From S5-A14a sp022766365 (GTDB taxonomy: Bacteria; Bacillota; Clostridia; Peptostreptococcales; Anaerovoracaceae), in NCBI GenBank assembly GCA_050313295.1, contig JBNPLD010000003.1: a DNA stretch of 64,000 bases; one strand, given 5' to 3'. Position 1 is the first letter of the stretch; each line of letters begins with the position of its first letter. This document shows, in pieces, positions 37,159 through 44,652 of this stretch. The position numbers and the translations under genes were made by a program. The notes beneath the pieces are model-generated. The model saw only the letters and a list, made by a program, of their open reading frames with translations, did no database searches and was not told the origin of the DNA.

Positions 37159-37935
37159 TCAGAATCTAAGAGACAGGCAGCTGAGTCCGCCGTCAATCTT
37201 CTTATACTCAGAAGTATCGACCGTCAAAACTTCATATCCCAGATTCCTTATAGCTTTCTCAACCTTAGGGAACCCTTCCGGAACGATGACAATATCATTC
37301 ACCCAAATGCAGTTCGCAGCATAGGCTTCGTCAGCAGGAATTTCTGTTTTATTGTATTTTTCAAAATCAGAACTTGTGAGGAATTCTCCGGCAGCCAGCA
37401 TGTTGTTATTCTCAAGATAGTTAACCCCTGTCTTTAAATGCAACATTTCTTTCATTTCGACAACCGATCCGGTGTGTCCGTGTCTTTCAAGAATCTCTAT
37501 AAACTGTTTGCAGCCTTCTTCATTTGACCTGTCAGATGCTCCAATGTAGAAGTGGTTGCCGACCATCATCACGTCTCCGCCTTCCATCGTGCCGGGAGCC
37601 TTGATATATTCTATCTTATCCTCAGGATAAAATTTCTTGATGGTATCAACTATGTAGTTTGGCTCGTCTCTTCTGCTCTCTGCACCGGGCCTTGAAATAA
37701 TTGCTACATTAGGCGTGAGTACAGCGGTATCTTCAACAAAACAACTGTCAGGAAATTCGTCCAGAGCAGGAAGCACTGTTACTTCAACTCCACACTTTTT
37801 CAGTGCTTCAATATACGCATCATGCTGCTTAAGAGCATTCTCATAATCAGGTGTTCCTTCAAATGTTCCGCTTGTGATACCTTCGCTTATAGCTTTACAA
37901 GGTCTTCTTACGATTACGTTGTTGAATTTTTTCAT
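37159..37935 (-). CDS. DDAH-like amidinohydrolase
   Basis: Guanidino-group hydrolase of the dimethylarginine dimethylaminohydrolase family, about 258 residues, without the helical insertion of arginine deiminase. Catalytic features: DSCFVEDTAV, EGGDV, the His in LHLKTGVNYL (about residue 160) and the nucleophile Cys in GGLSCLSLRF at the C-terminus. The family converts methylated arginines, and in some bacteria other guanidines, to citrulline. The frame extends to 38055, but ATG 37935 gives the family N-terminus, with AAAGGATG upstream. Next to arcD and a GntR regulator, it probably feeds citrulline to ArcB; substrate unproven. Confidence 0.85.
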   Translation of the reverse strand: MKKFNNVIVRRPCKAISEGITSGTFEGTPDYENALKQHDAYIEALKKCGVEVTVLPALDEFPDSCFVEDTAVLTPNVAIISRPGAESRRDEPNYIVDTIKKFYPEDKIEYIKAPGTMEGGDVMMVGNHFYIGASDRSNEEGCKQFIEILERHGHTGSVVEMKEMLHLKTGVNYLENNNMLAAGEFLTSSDFEKYNKTEIPADEAYAANCIWVNDIVIVPEGFPKVEKAIRNLGYEVLTVDTSEYKKIDGGLSCLSLRF

Positions 37936-38110
37936 TTTTCTACATCCTTTCATCAATCGATTTAATAGTATTTGACCGGAGTGATTCGTGAAAATTGATA
38001 TTTTTTTCACGGTTACATTTGAATATATAATATACAATATACTAGCGCTTGTCAAGATACTTGTTTTGTATTATTATTGATATAGAAAATTATATTTAGA
38101 GGTATAGCAG

Positions 38111-38758
38111 ATGGATCAATTCAAAACACTTAAAAATCATGTCTACGACTATATTGCCGATCAGATTTTTCTCGGTAAAATTAATCCCGGAGAAAAAATA
38201 TACGAGAGTAAAATTTGTGAAAACCTTTCGGTTAGCAGAACACCTGTGAGGGAGGCATTGATAGAACTTTCCTGTTTTGGGGTCATAGACAATATCCCAA
38301 GGCGTGGTTTTGTTGTCAGAGAACTTACCCTTAGGGATTTTTCAGAGCTTTACAGCACCATAGGTGTGCTTGAGGGAGAAGCTGCATTCTTAGCATGTCC
38401 TCTTCTCTCAGACAGAGACTTGGCAGACATGAAATTCTATCTCGAAAGCATGAAACTTGCCATAAACCAGCATAATTTTAACATATATCACAAGCAGCAA
38501 GAAACCTTTCACGATATTTTTGTAGACAAATGTGGTAACCGTGTGCTCATCAATACTCTTGAAAATTTAAAGAAGCAACTTATAAAGAGGGATTTTAACG
38601 AGGAAACGCATCCTGATATTCAAGAGGTTCTTCTTGAGACCAACAGAGAACACGAGAGAATTTACAATCTCTTCGTAGAAAAGGATGCTAAGGGAATTTC
38701 TGATTTTCTTAAAAATGTACACTGGAGAACACATCAGGCTCAGTTTGAAGTACTGTAG
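38111..38758 (+). CDS. GntR-family (FadR subgroup) transcriptional regulator
   Basis: 215-residue regulator: N-terminal winged helix (YIADQIFLGKINPGEKIYESKICENLSVSRTPVREALIEL) and an all-helical FCD ligand-binding domain (from about residue 80) with metal-ligand type residues (ETFHDIFVDKCGN, REHERIYNLF). The ATG has GAGGT upstream. It is transcribed divergently from the DDAH-arcD pair, the usual layout for a local regulator. The shared 175-bp gap holds AT-rich overlapping repeats (ATATACAATATAC near 38030-38041) that might be its operator. The inducer is unknown, possibly an arginine derivative. Confidence 0.87.
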   Translation: MDQFKTLKNHVYDYIADQIFLGKINPGEKIYESKICENLSVSRTPVREALIELSCFGVIDNIPRRGFVVRELTLRDFSELYSTIGVLEGEAAFLACPLLSDRDLADMKFYLESMKLAINQHNFNIYHKQQETFHDIFVDKCGNRVLINTLENLKKQLIKRDFNEETHPDIQEVLLETNREHERIYNLFVEKDAKGISDFLKNVHWRTHQAQFEVL

Positions 38759-38809
38759 AAGTTAGCCGCAAACGGGGAATATATATTTATTTTGACTCTT
38801 GTTTGACTA

Positions 38810-39061
38810 TCAGCAGCAATCTTTGCTTTTTTGTTTTAAAATACCGAGTTTTTCTTTTGTGCAATCAATAGCTTCCTTTAGTTTTCTTTGCTGTTGTGCT
38901 ACGAGTTCAGCGTTGCCGGAGTTAAATTTAAGACTTCTTTCTATCTCCCTTAATGATTTGTGGGTTGCTCTTGATTTGGTTTCAACATCTTTTAGCGCAT
39001 TTTACAGCTTGGTGGTATTACCATCAATTTCAATTGTTATTCCTTTAATATCTCCTGCCCT
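38810..39061 (-). pseudogene. Remnant of a phage tail tape-measure protein
   Basis: Translation of the minus strand gives 83 codons that begin GDIKGITIEIDGNTTKL, hit a TAA, then continue NALKDVETKSRATH and LREIERSLKFNSGNAELVAQ. This is the conserved N-terminal motif of phage tail tape-measure proteins (the phrase ending LKFNPGNTELLAQKQ in intact ones). It lacks a start codon, has the internal stop and ends after about 80 codons where intact proteins run to many hundreds. It is flanked by no other tail genes, so it is a decayed prophage fragment. Confidence 0.75.
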
Positions 39062-39126
39062 TTAATCCCCCCACTTATATATTAAAGCACTATAAAAGCC
39101 CCTGAATAGGGGCTTTTAACAATATC

Positions 39127-39444
39127 TTAGTTCGCTATATTTTCATCTTCCTTTTCGGCATTTATAAATTCTTTAAATGCTCGCTTAATATGCCATCGTA
39201 GTTTCCATTTATCTAGTTTAATGAGTCTTTTTCTTTCATGTTTAGCTTTATTGACTGCGGTACATATCCTGCTATATTGCTCCAACTCTTCGTAAAAGCC
39301 ATCAGGTTCCGGCTCATTCTTTCTAATCTCTCTGCTGATTCGTCCGAACCAAATCATTTTATCATACTTCTTTTTATCATAGGCAAAATATTCTCTAATC
39401 GCTTTAATAAGTATATTCAATTTTTCTTTCCTATAAGCGTTCAT
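39127..39444 (-). CDS. Hypothetical 105-residue charged helical protein
   Basis: No family is recognised. The product is rich in Lys, Arg and Glu with aromatic residues, predicted helical, without membrane segment, signal or Cys motif. The ATG is preceded by GAGGGAGAA, so it is probably translated. It lies within the prophage-remnant patch, between the tape-measure fragment and MATE, so a phage or plasmid origin is possible but not shown. Confidence 0.5.
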   Translation of the reverse strand: MNAYRKEKLNILIKAIREYFAYDKKKYDKMIWFGRISREIRKNEPEPDGFYEELEQYSRICTAVNKAKHERKRLIKLDKWKLRWHIKRAFKEFINAEKEDENIAN

Positions 39445-39795
39445 TTCTATTCTCCCTCTTTGAAATTACTATACCCAAATTTAGAAATAAACACCTTAAA
39501 ATAGTAAAAACTTATGGAAATATGCCGGTGTTCCCACTCTAATTAATTTTTCTTCATCATCAGCTATCATTCGGTTATAGCATTAAGGTCTGCAAAAGGA
39601 TTCCAAAGATCTTTCTTTTCAACCGTTATTGTTGATTTTTTAATATATATCCTGAGCAGCATTATGTTTTGTTTCACGATAATTCTTTTGTTCTATAGAT
39701 CAAAAGCTTCTTTACTTCCTGCAATGCCTGTCCCTATTTTCGACCTTCTGTTTCAATACATGATGCAAACTCGTTGTAAAATTTCCCATGCTGCT
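39445..39795. other. Intergenic gap with degenerate coding traces
   Basis: 351 bp with no intact gene. On the minus strand a 31-codon frame (39567-39662) ends in VEKKDLWNPFADLNAITE, which reads like the C-terminus of a larger protein, but it has no ribosome-binding site or recognised homologue. The region is probably eroded mobile DNA continuous with the tape-measure remnant. Confidence 0.35.
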
Positions 39796-41118
39796 TTACA
39801 GGGTTATTGTTTGCCATTTTCCTCTGCAAAATCTTGCCAGCAGCATAATTCCCCGAATCGTCAAGTCAAGTGCATAGGCGTACCATATGCCTTTTAATCC
39901 CCAGTGTAAAATAATCGCAAAAACATAACCGACTCCCAACCTTATTCCCCAAATCCCTAAAAAAGTAGAATACATGGGAAACTTTGTGTCTCCCGCCCCT
40001 TGCAGAGAGCTGGTAATAATCTGAACCAAAGCTGAAAAAGGTTGAAAAAAAGCGATAATTCTCAAAACTTCAGCGACCAGTATCTGTACCTCCCGGGTCG
40101 AAGTGAATAATGACGCCAGTTGCATTCCAAAAAAATAAAAGACTACAGCCACGCTTATCATAAAGATACAGGCAAGTCCATATCCTGTCCATGTATCACG
40201 AACTGCCTGTCGGCTGTCATTTTTTCCCAAAGATATCCCAACTAAGGTGGAAATTGAAAGTCCGAATCCCATAGCCGGGATATACGAATAGCTTTCAATC
40301 GTACCTGCAATATTATGTGCAACGTAAGCATTTACACCAACCGCTATGATCATGTTGTTATATACTAACTGTCCAATCCGCATCGCCAGTTTTTCAGTTC
40401 CGGCAGGAATTCCTACCGACAGCAATGAAGTAATTATGGTTTTATCAGGTTTGAAGTCAGATTTGCTAAATCTGATATTCACGTCATGATTCTTTAATTT
40501 ATAAAACAAAAGAAACATTCCAACAATTCTTGAAGCCGTTGTTGCAATGGCAAGTCCCCGTATTCCAAACCCGAGCTTTATAAAAACCATATCGAGAATG
40601 ATATTCAATATGTTAGAAAATCCTGTCACAAACATGGGTGTACGGGTATCTTTTATTGCCCTTAGGCAGCTTGATAAAATCAACTGTAAACATAGAAATA
40701 CAGATGGAACCGCAACCTGTAAATAATATGGCATTGCATATTTCATAACCCTTCTGTCAACACCTGATAACTGCAAAATCCGGTTGGAAAAAACAAGACA
40801 TACCATACCGACCACTAATCCGATTATTATCCCTACAATGATGGATTGTGCTATCGAATGGTTGACTTTTTCATATTTTCTCTTTCCATAATTTCTGGAT
40901 ACAACTGCAGTGGCGCCAATACTGATTGCCGTGAAAAAGGAAATGAAGATATTCATTATGATATTCGTTACACTAATTCCTGCGATGGCATCGTCAGCCA
41001 ACTTCCCGGCAAAAAAAGTGTCGGTGGTCCCTAGAAGAGTTTGCAACAAATTCTCTATAATGATTGGAAAGGATAAAGATAAGATATCAGTTATCTCAAT
41101 TTTTCTTACGGATTTCAT
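39796..41118 (-). CDS. MATE-family multidrug/cation efflux transporter
   Basis: Twelve-helix MATE (NorM/DinF-type) exporter, 440 residues. The N-terminus SLSFPIIIENLLQTLLGTTDTFFAGKLADDAIAG and mid-protein GIPAGTEKLAMRIGQLVYNNMIIAVG are typical. It exports drugs or metabolites using Na+ or H+. ATG after GGAG. It lies 14 bp after a CsoR-type metal repressor, so co-transcribed; that pairing is unusual, since CsoR usually controls copper exporters. The substrate is unknown. Confidence 0.92.
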   Translation of the reverse strand: MKSVRKIEITDILSLSFPIIIENLLQTLLGTTDTFFAGKLADDAIAGISVTNIIMNIFISFFTAISIGATAVVSRNYGKRKYEKVNHSIAQSIIVGIIIGLVVGMVCLVFSNRILQLSGVDRRVMKYAMPYYLQVAVPSVFLCLQLILSSCLRAIKDTRTPMFVTGFSNILNIILDMVFIKLGFGIRGLAIATTASRIVGMFLLFYKLKNHDVNIRFSKSDFKPDKTIITSLLSVGIPAGTEKLAMRIGQLVYNNMIIAVGVNAYVAHNIAGTIESYSYIPAMGFGLSISTLVGISLGKNDSRQAVRDTWTGYGLACIFMISVAVVFYFFGMQLASLFTSTREVQILVAEVLRIIAFFQPFSALVQIITSSLQGAGDTKFPMYSTFLGIWGIRLGVGYVFAIILHWGLKGIWYAYALDLTIRGIMLLARFCRGKWQTITL

Positions 41119-41132
41119 AAATTCAGCTCCGG

Positions 41133-41405
41133 TTAAATCATCTTGTCTATTGCTCTTTTCAGCTCATCGATGGTTTCATCGTCATTTTCCTTCACAGCTT
41201 CAACTATACATTGATCTATATGATTTTTGAGAATATACTTGCTCGTATTTTTTAAAGCAGCCTGTACAGCAGAAAGCTGCACCAAAACCTTTGAGCATTC
41301 TTCGTCATCGATAACCATTCGCTTTACTGATTCCAAATGACCGATCGCTCTGGATAAACGATTTACAGTAGCTTGTTTTGTTTTATCGTCATGTCTGTGA
41401 CGCAT
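41133..41405 (-). CDS. CsoR-family metal-sensing transcriptional repressor
   Basis: 90-residue all-helical repressor of the CsoR/RcnR family. The copper-type Cys-His-Cys set is visible: C in DEECSKVLVQL (about residue 37), H in LKNHIDQC (about 62) and C at about 66. CstR persulfide sensors lack this His. ATG after GAGGAGG. It is followed 14 bp later by the MATE gene, and a C/G-rich palindrome typical of the family lies at 41419-41445 just upstream. Cu(I) sensing is inferred from the fingerprint only. Confidence 0.9.
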   Translation of the reverse strand: MRHRHDDKTKQATVNRLSRAIGHLESVKRMVIDDEECSKVLVQLSAVQAALKNTSKYILKNHIDQCIVEAVKENDDETIDELKRAIDKMI

Positions 41406-41418
41406 AATATACCTCCTC

Positions 41419-41445
41419 TTAATATCCCCCCATGGGGGATATTAA
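41419..41445 (-). promoter_or_regulatory. CsoR-type operator palindrome
   Basis: Inverted repeat TTAATATCCCCC-CAT-GGGGGATATTAA (12-3-12, perfect), 14 bp before the csoR-like start codon. The central C-run/G-run flanked by AT is the hallmark of CsoR operators, so the gene pair is probably autoregulated. Confidence 0.8.
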
Positions 41446-41565
41446 GATATTACCACAACATGCAATTATTTGCAATATATAAGCTCTGTATGTACATTAT
41501 TTATCTCATGTGATAAAATATCTACATTAACCAACCTATTTTAAAATTGTAAGGAGATACATAAT

Positions 41566-41844
41566 ATGAAGAGCAAAAGAGCCGCTGAGATTTCTCTGGC
41601 TGTACTTGAAATTTATTGGGTCATCATCGCAATTGTTTATTTTTTCCTCAAATTTGACTTTACAACCGTAGATCCGTCCATAAGAATTATCATGGCGGGA
41701 ATAACAGAAATAATAAGTCTATACCTTCTCGTAAGAACCTTTGATAAATCCGGGGTTTTTGCCGGTAAGAAAATTTTAGTGCTAATGATGGTCACTGTCA
41801 CTGCTCTGTGGAACTACAGCATGGTATTGAAGGGAATTGTTTAG
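41566..41844 (+). CDS. Small membrane protein of unknown function
   Basis: 92-residue protein with three predicted membrane helices (about 9-29, 40-58 and 68-88) and few charged residues outside the basic N-terminus MKSKRAAE. The ATG follows AAGGAG at good spacing. No family is recognised. It is the only gene between the csoR-MATE pair (divergent) and the lysine cluster. Confidence 0.65.
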   Translation: MKSKRAAEISLAVLEIYWVIIAIVYFFLKFDFTTVDPSIRIIMAGITEIISLYLLVRTFDKSGVFAGKKILVLMMVTVTALWNYSMVLKGIV

Positions 41845-42243
41845 TTTTGACCCGCAGTCTGTCTTATTTAAATCACCCGTATATTCCCTAAATCGCCTAT
41901 TCGTGATTCCCTATCACATTTTTACATATCTATATATCCTGTCTAAGATTCTCTATCCATACATTTCTCCGTAGTTTCTAAGCACTACTGCTTCTCATAT
42001 AATCGGTTAGCCTCTAAAGGCAAGTCTCTCTTTAGGATAATCTGTTATAAATAACCGATAGGTTGAATGTTTGTAAACCAGAATGCACTGAAACGTCTTA
42101 ATTATCTATCTTTATCAACGAAAAAATTACTGCATATATGCTTATTTTGAGCACATAACCATTCGTTCCAAGTACTCTTCAGCTGCATAACTAAAGAAAA
42201 CAACATATGAGTATCACAGAAAATATATATCTGAATAGAAAAA
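41845..42243. other. Gene-free gap with a nested inverted repeat
   Basis: About 400 bp without a credible gene. It holds an 8-bp perfect inverted repeat ATCGGTTA (42002-42009) / TAACCGAT (42052-42059) enclosing a second one, CTAAAG (42014-42019) / CTTTAG (42030-42035), so the stretch could fold into a branched hairpin. No U tract follows on either strand. Confidence 0.4.
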
Positions 42244-42280
42244 GGCGCTGTATCGATTATCAATCCATCAATACAACGCC
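42244..42280 (-). terminator. Terminator of the kam operon
   Basis: On the minus strand GGCGTTGTAT pairs with ATACAGCGCC around a bulged loop and is followed by TTTTTCTATT. It lies 28 bp after the kamE stop. Confidence 0.8.
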
Positions 42281-42307
42281 TCTTATTTGATCAAAATCTA
42301 TAGCTAA

Positions 42308-43084
42308 CTAGATTCTTCCTCTCTTAACAATTTCGGTGATGATATAAGAGCAAACGTGCTCAGCATATGTATGAGGTCCAAATCCTGCATCATAACCCAG
42401 TTCCATAGCGAGTTCGTGAGAAATACGAGGTCCTCCACAGATCAGAAGCATCTTGTCTCTAAGTCCCTCAGCCTCCATCAGTTCAACCATATTTGTAAGG
42501 TTATGGATATGGACATCCTTCTGCGTAACTGTCTGAGAAACCAAGATTGCATCGGCATTTACTTCCTTCGCCTTTGCGATAAGCTCCTCATTTGGAACTT
42601 GAGATCCCATATTGATTGCAATTACGTGTTTAAAACGCTCAAGCCCGAAATGTCCGTGGAAACCTTTCATGTTGATGATTGCATCGATACCTACAGTATG
42701 GGCATCAGTACCGGTGGAAGCACCAACAATTACAACGTCTCGCTTGATTTTATCAGCTATGTATTCGCCACACTCGACACGATCCATTACCTCAACTTCA
42801 ACTTTTTTAACTTTTATGGATGAGAAGTCAACTGTATGCATGCACTTCCCGTAAACTATGAAGAATGTGAATCCGTTACCCATATCATGGAAATATGTAA
42901 CATTAGGCTCCTCACATCCCATCTTTCTTGCAAGGATTCGAGCGGCTTCCTGAGCCTCATCTCCTGCGGGCACCGGCAAGGTGAATGCCATTTCCACCAT
43001 ACCGTCATTCATCGTATCACCGTAAGGCTTAACTTTAGTCAAATCGATTTTATTATCTGCAACATGTGTCTTAGCTTCACTCAT
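42308..43084 (-). CDS. kamE: Lysine 5,6-aminomutase beta subunit (B12-binding)
   Basis: Small subunit of the adenosylcobalamin- and PLP-dependent enzyme that moves the terminal amino group of L-beta-lysine (or D-lysine) to C5, giving 3,5-diaminohexanoate. 258 residues. The base-off cobalamin motif DxHxxG is present as TDAHTVG (about residue 133-138) in a Rossmann-like domain, with the downstream SQTVTQKDVHIHN and CGGPRISHELAMELGYDAGFGPH segments. The start ATG overlaps the kamD stop as TAATG, indicating translational coupling. It is last in the kamB-C-D-E run before a terminator. Confidence 0.97.
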   Translation of the reverse strand: MSEAKTHVADNKIDLTKVKPYGDTMNDGMVEMAFTLPVPAGDEAQEAARILARKMGCEEPNVTYFHDMGNGFTFFIVYGKCMHTVDFSSIKVKKVEVEVMDRVECGEYIADKIKRDVVIVGASTGTDAHTVGIDAIINMKGFHGHFGLERFKHVIAINMGSQVPNEELIAKAKEVNADAILVSQTVTQKDVHIHNLTNMVELMEAEGLRDKMLLICGGPRISHELAMELGYDAGFGPHTYAEHVCSYIITEIVKRGRI

Positions 43085-44640
43085 TATTTTGCACCTCCAA
43101 GCATCATAGGAATGAATGGATTGAAGTAATGCTCATCCTTCTGACAAACACCCTCAAGTCCCTTACCGCCGTCAATCGGTCTCTTTACTGCACCGAATTT
43201 ACCCAATTCGATTGTCTTAAACAGTCCGTCAGATTCAACTTGGTGAAGAAGCTCTTCTGCTTTGCCAAGAACTTCCTGAGCTCTCTTCTGTATTATACCA
43301 TCTTTCTTAAACTCGATCTCGCCACCCAAATCTCTACAGTTGTTAAAGATATACTGTGCGTTCTCAATAGACAAATATCTGTCGTGCATATGAGGTGTGT
43401 GGATAGCTTCTGTAAGCATTCCAAGAAGTTGTAGAGACTGACCGGTCCAAATAGCAATCAGATTAAATAAAGCATCCTGAATATGGCCCATGAAGATATT
43501 ACCTGTCATAAACTTAGTCGGCGGCATATACTTAAGGCTGGCATTAGGGAAAATTTCCTTAGCCATGGTTGCTTGAGCAAGCTCATATAAAAACCCGTTT
43601 TCAATAGATGGATCCATCTCAAACGCATGTCCCAATCCCATCTGCCACTCTTCAATATTTGCAAGAAGAGCAAAGGCTTCGTTAATAAACTGAGAAGCAA
43701 GTACAGTGTGAGCAGCTTCGTACGCATCGTCCGTCGTAAGATAATTATCTTCACCGGAGTTAAATATAATTCCGCAATATCCGATAATAACACGGCTCAT
43801 GTACTGATCAACAAGAGTCCTCTGCATATTTATATCTCTGAACAAAATGCCGTAAATAGCATCGTTAAGCATTACATCAAGTCTTTCGATTGCACCCATA
43901 GCCGCAATTTCCGGCATGCACATTCCGGAAGAATAGTTGCAAAGTCTTATATATCTGCCAACTTCCTCGCCAACTTCATCGAGAGCCTTTCTCATGATTC
44001 TAAAGTTTTCCTGCGTTGCATATGTTCCGCCGAATCCTTCTGTGGTTGCACCATATGGTACATAGTCGAGCAGAGACTGTGCTGTGGTTCTGATAACGGC
44101 AATTACATCAGCTCCCTGTCTTGCAGCAGCCTGGGCCTGCGTTACGTCCTCATATATGTTACCTGTAGCAACGATAACATACAGCCAAGGTTTCTTCCCC
44201 TCACCCAGTCTTTCAATCATCTCTTCTCTTTTCTTTGTCTGCTGTCTGATTTTCTTGAGTGCGGCCTCAACTTTAGGCATAATCGCCTTCTCCGCCTCCT
44301 CAGGGCTGACTGTGTCGAGCTTGGTTATATCAAGTTCGCCACGTCCGATCTTCTCAGCAATTTCCTGAGGTTCAAGACCGGTCTGAATCATTGCATTACC
44401 CATCCAGTAAGCAACTCCCCTCGGTAGTCCGCCGGCATCTTTAATCTCATCAACCACAACGTTTGGAAGCGGAGTCTCCACATCATCCACTCCATCAACA
44501 CCTAACAATCTCAAGATCGTTCTCTCGGTACTAACAGTGGTGTGTCTGTCAATGAAGTCCTGCATGTCTTTTGCGATCCTGCCGGCACACTCTCGCGTGC
44601 TCTTTACTACCTTTGGATCTAGATTAAGTTTGCTTTTCAT
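43084..44640 (-). CDS. kamD: Lysine 5,6-aminomutase alpha subunit
   Basis: Large TIM-barrel subunit that binds PLP and substrate, 518 residues, the usual length. The N-terminus KLNLDPKVVKSTRECAGRIAKDMQDFIDRHTTVSTERTILRLLGVDG and the segments IVATGNIYEDVTQAQAAARQGADVIAVIR and GYCGIIFNSGEDNYLTTDDAYEAAHTVLASQFINE are diagnostic of this family. ATG after AAGGAG. Tightly coupled to kamE and 12 bp after kamC. Confidence 0.97.
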   Translation of the reverse strand: MKSKLNLDPKVVKSTRECAGRIAKDMQDFIDRHTTVSTERTILRLLGVDGVDDVETPLPNVVVDEIKDAGGLPRGVAYWMGNAMIQTGLEPQEIAEKIGRGELDITKLDTVSPEEAEKAIMPKVEAALKKIRQQTKKREEMIERLGEGKKPWLYVIVATGNIYEDVTQAQAAARQGADVIAVIRTTAQSLLDYVPYGATTEGFGGTYATQENFRIMRKALDEVGEEVGRYIRLCNYSSGMCMPEIAAMGAIERLDVMLNDAIYGILFRDINMQRTLVDQYMSRVIIGYCGIIFNSGEDNYLTTDDAYEAAHTVLASQFINEAFALLANIEEWQMGLGHAFEMDPSIENGFLYELAQATMAKEIFPNASLKYMPPTKFMTGNIFMGHIQDALFNLIAIWTGQSLQLLGMLTEAIHTPHMHDRYLSIENAQYIFNNCRDLGGEIEFKKDGIIQKRAQEVLGKAEELLHQVESDGLFKTIELGKFGAVKRPIDGGKGLEGVCQKDEHYFNPFIPMMLGGAK

Positions 44641-44652
44641 CCTTTGTTCTCC

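Noticed and set aside
37936..38055. Forty-residue N-terminal extension of the DDAH-like protein
   Set aside because: Covers the AT-rich divergent promoter region and does not resemble the family; the start at 37935 fits known N-termini.
43627..44427. 266-codon open frame on the plus strand
   Set aside because: It lies fully antisense to kamD, has no ribosome-binding site and a composition that mirrors the complementary codons.
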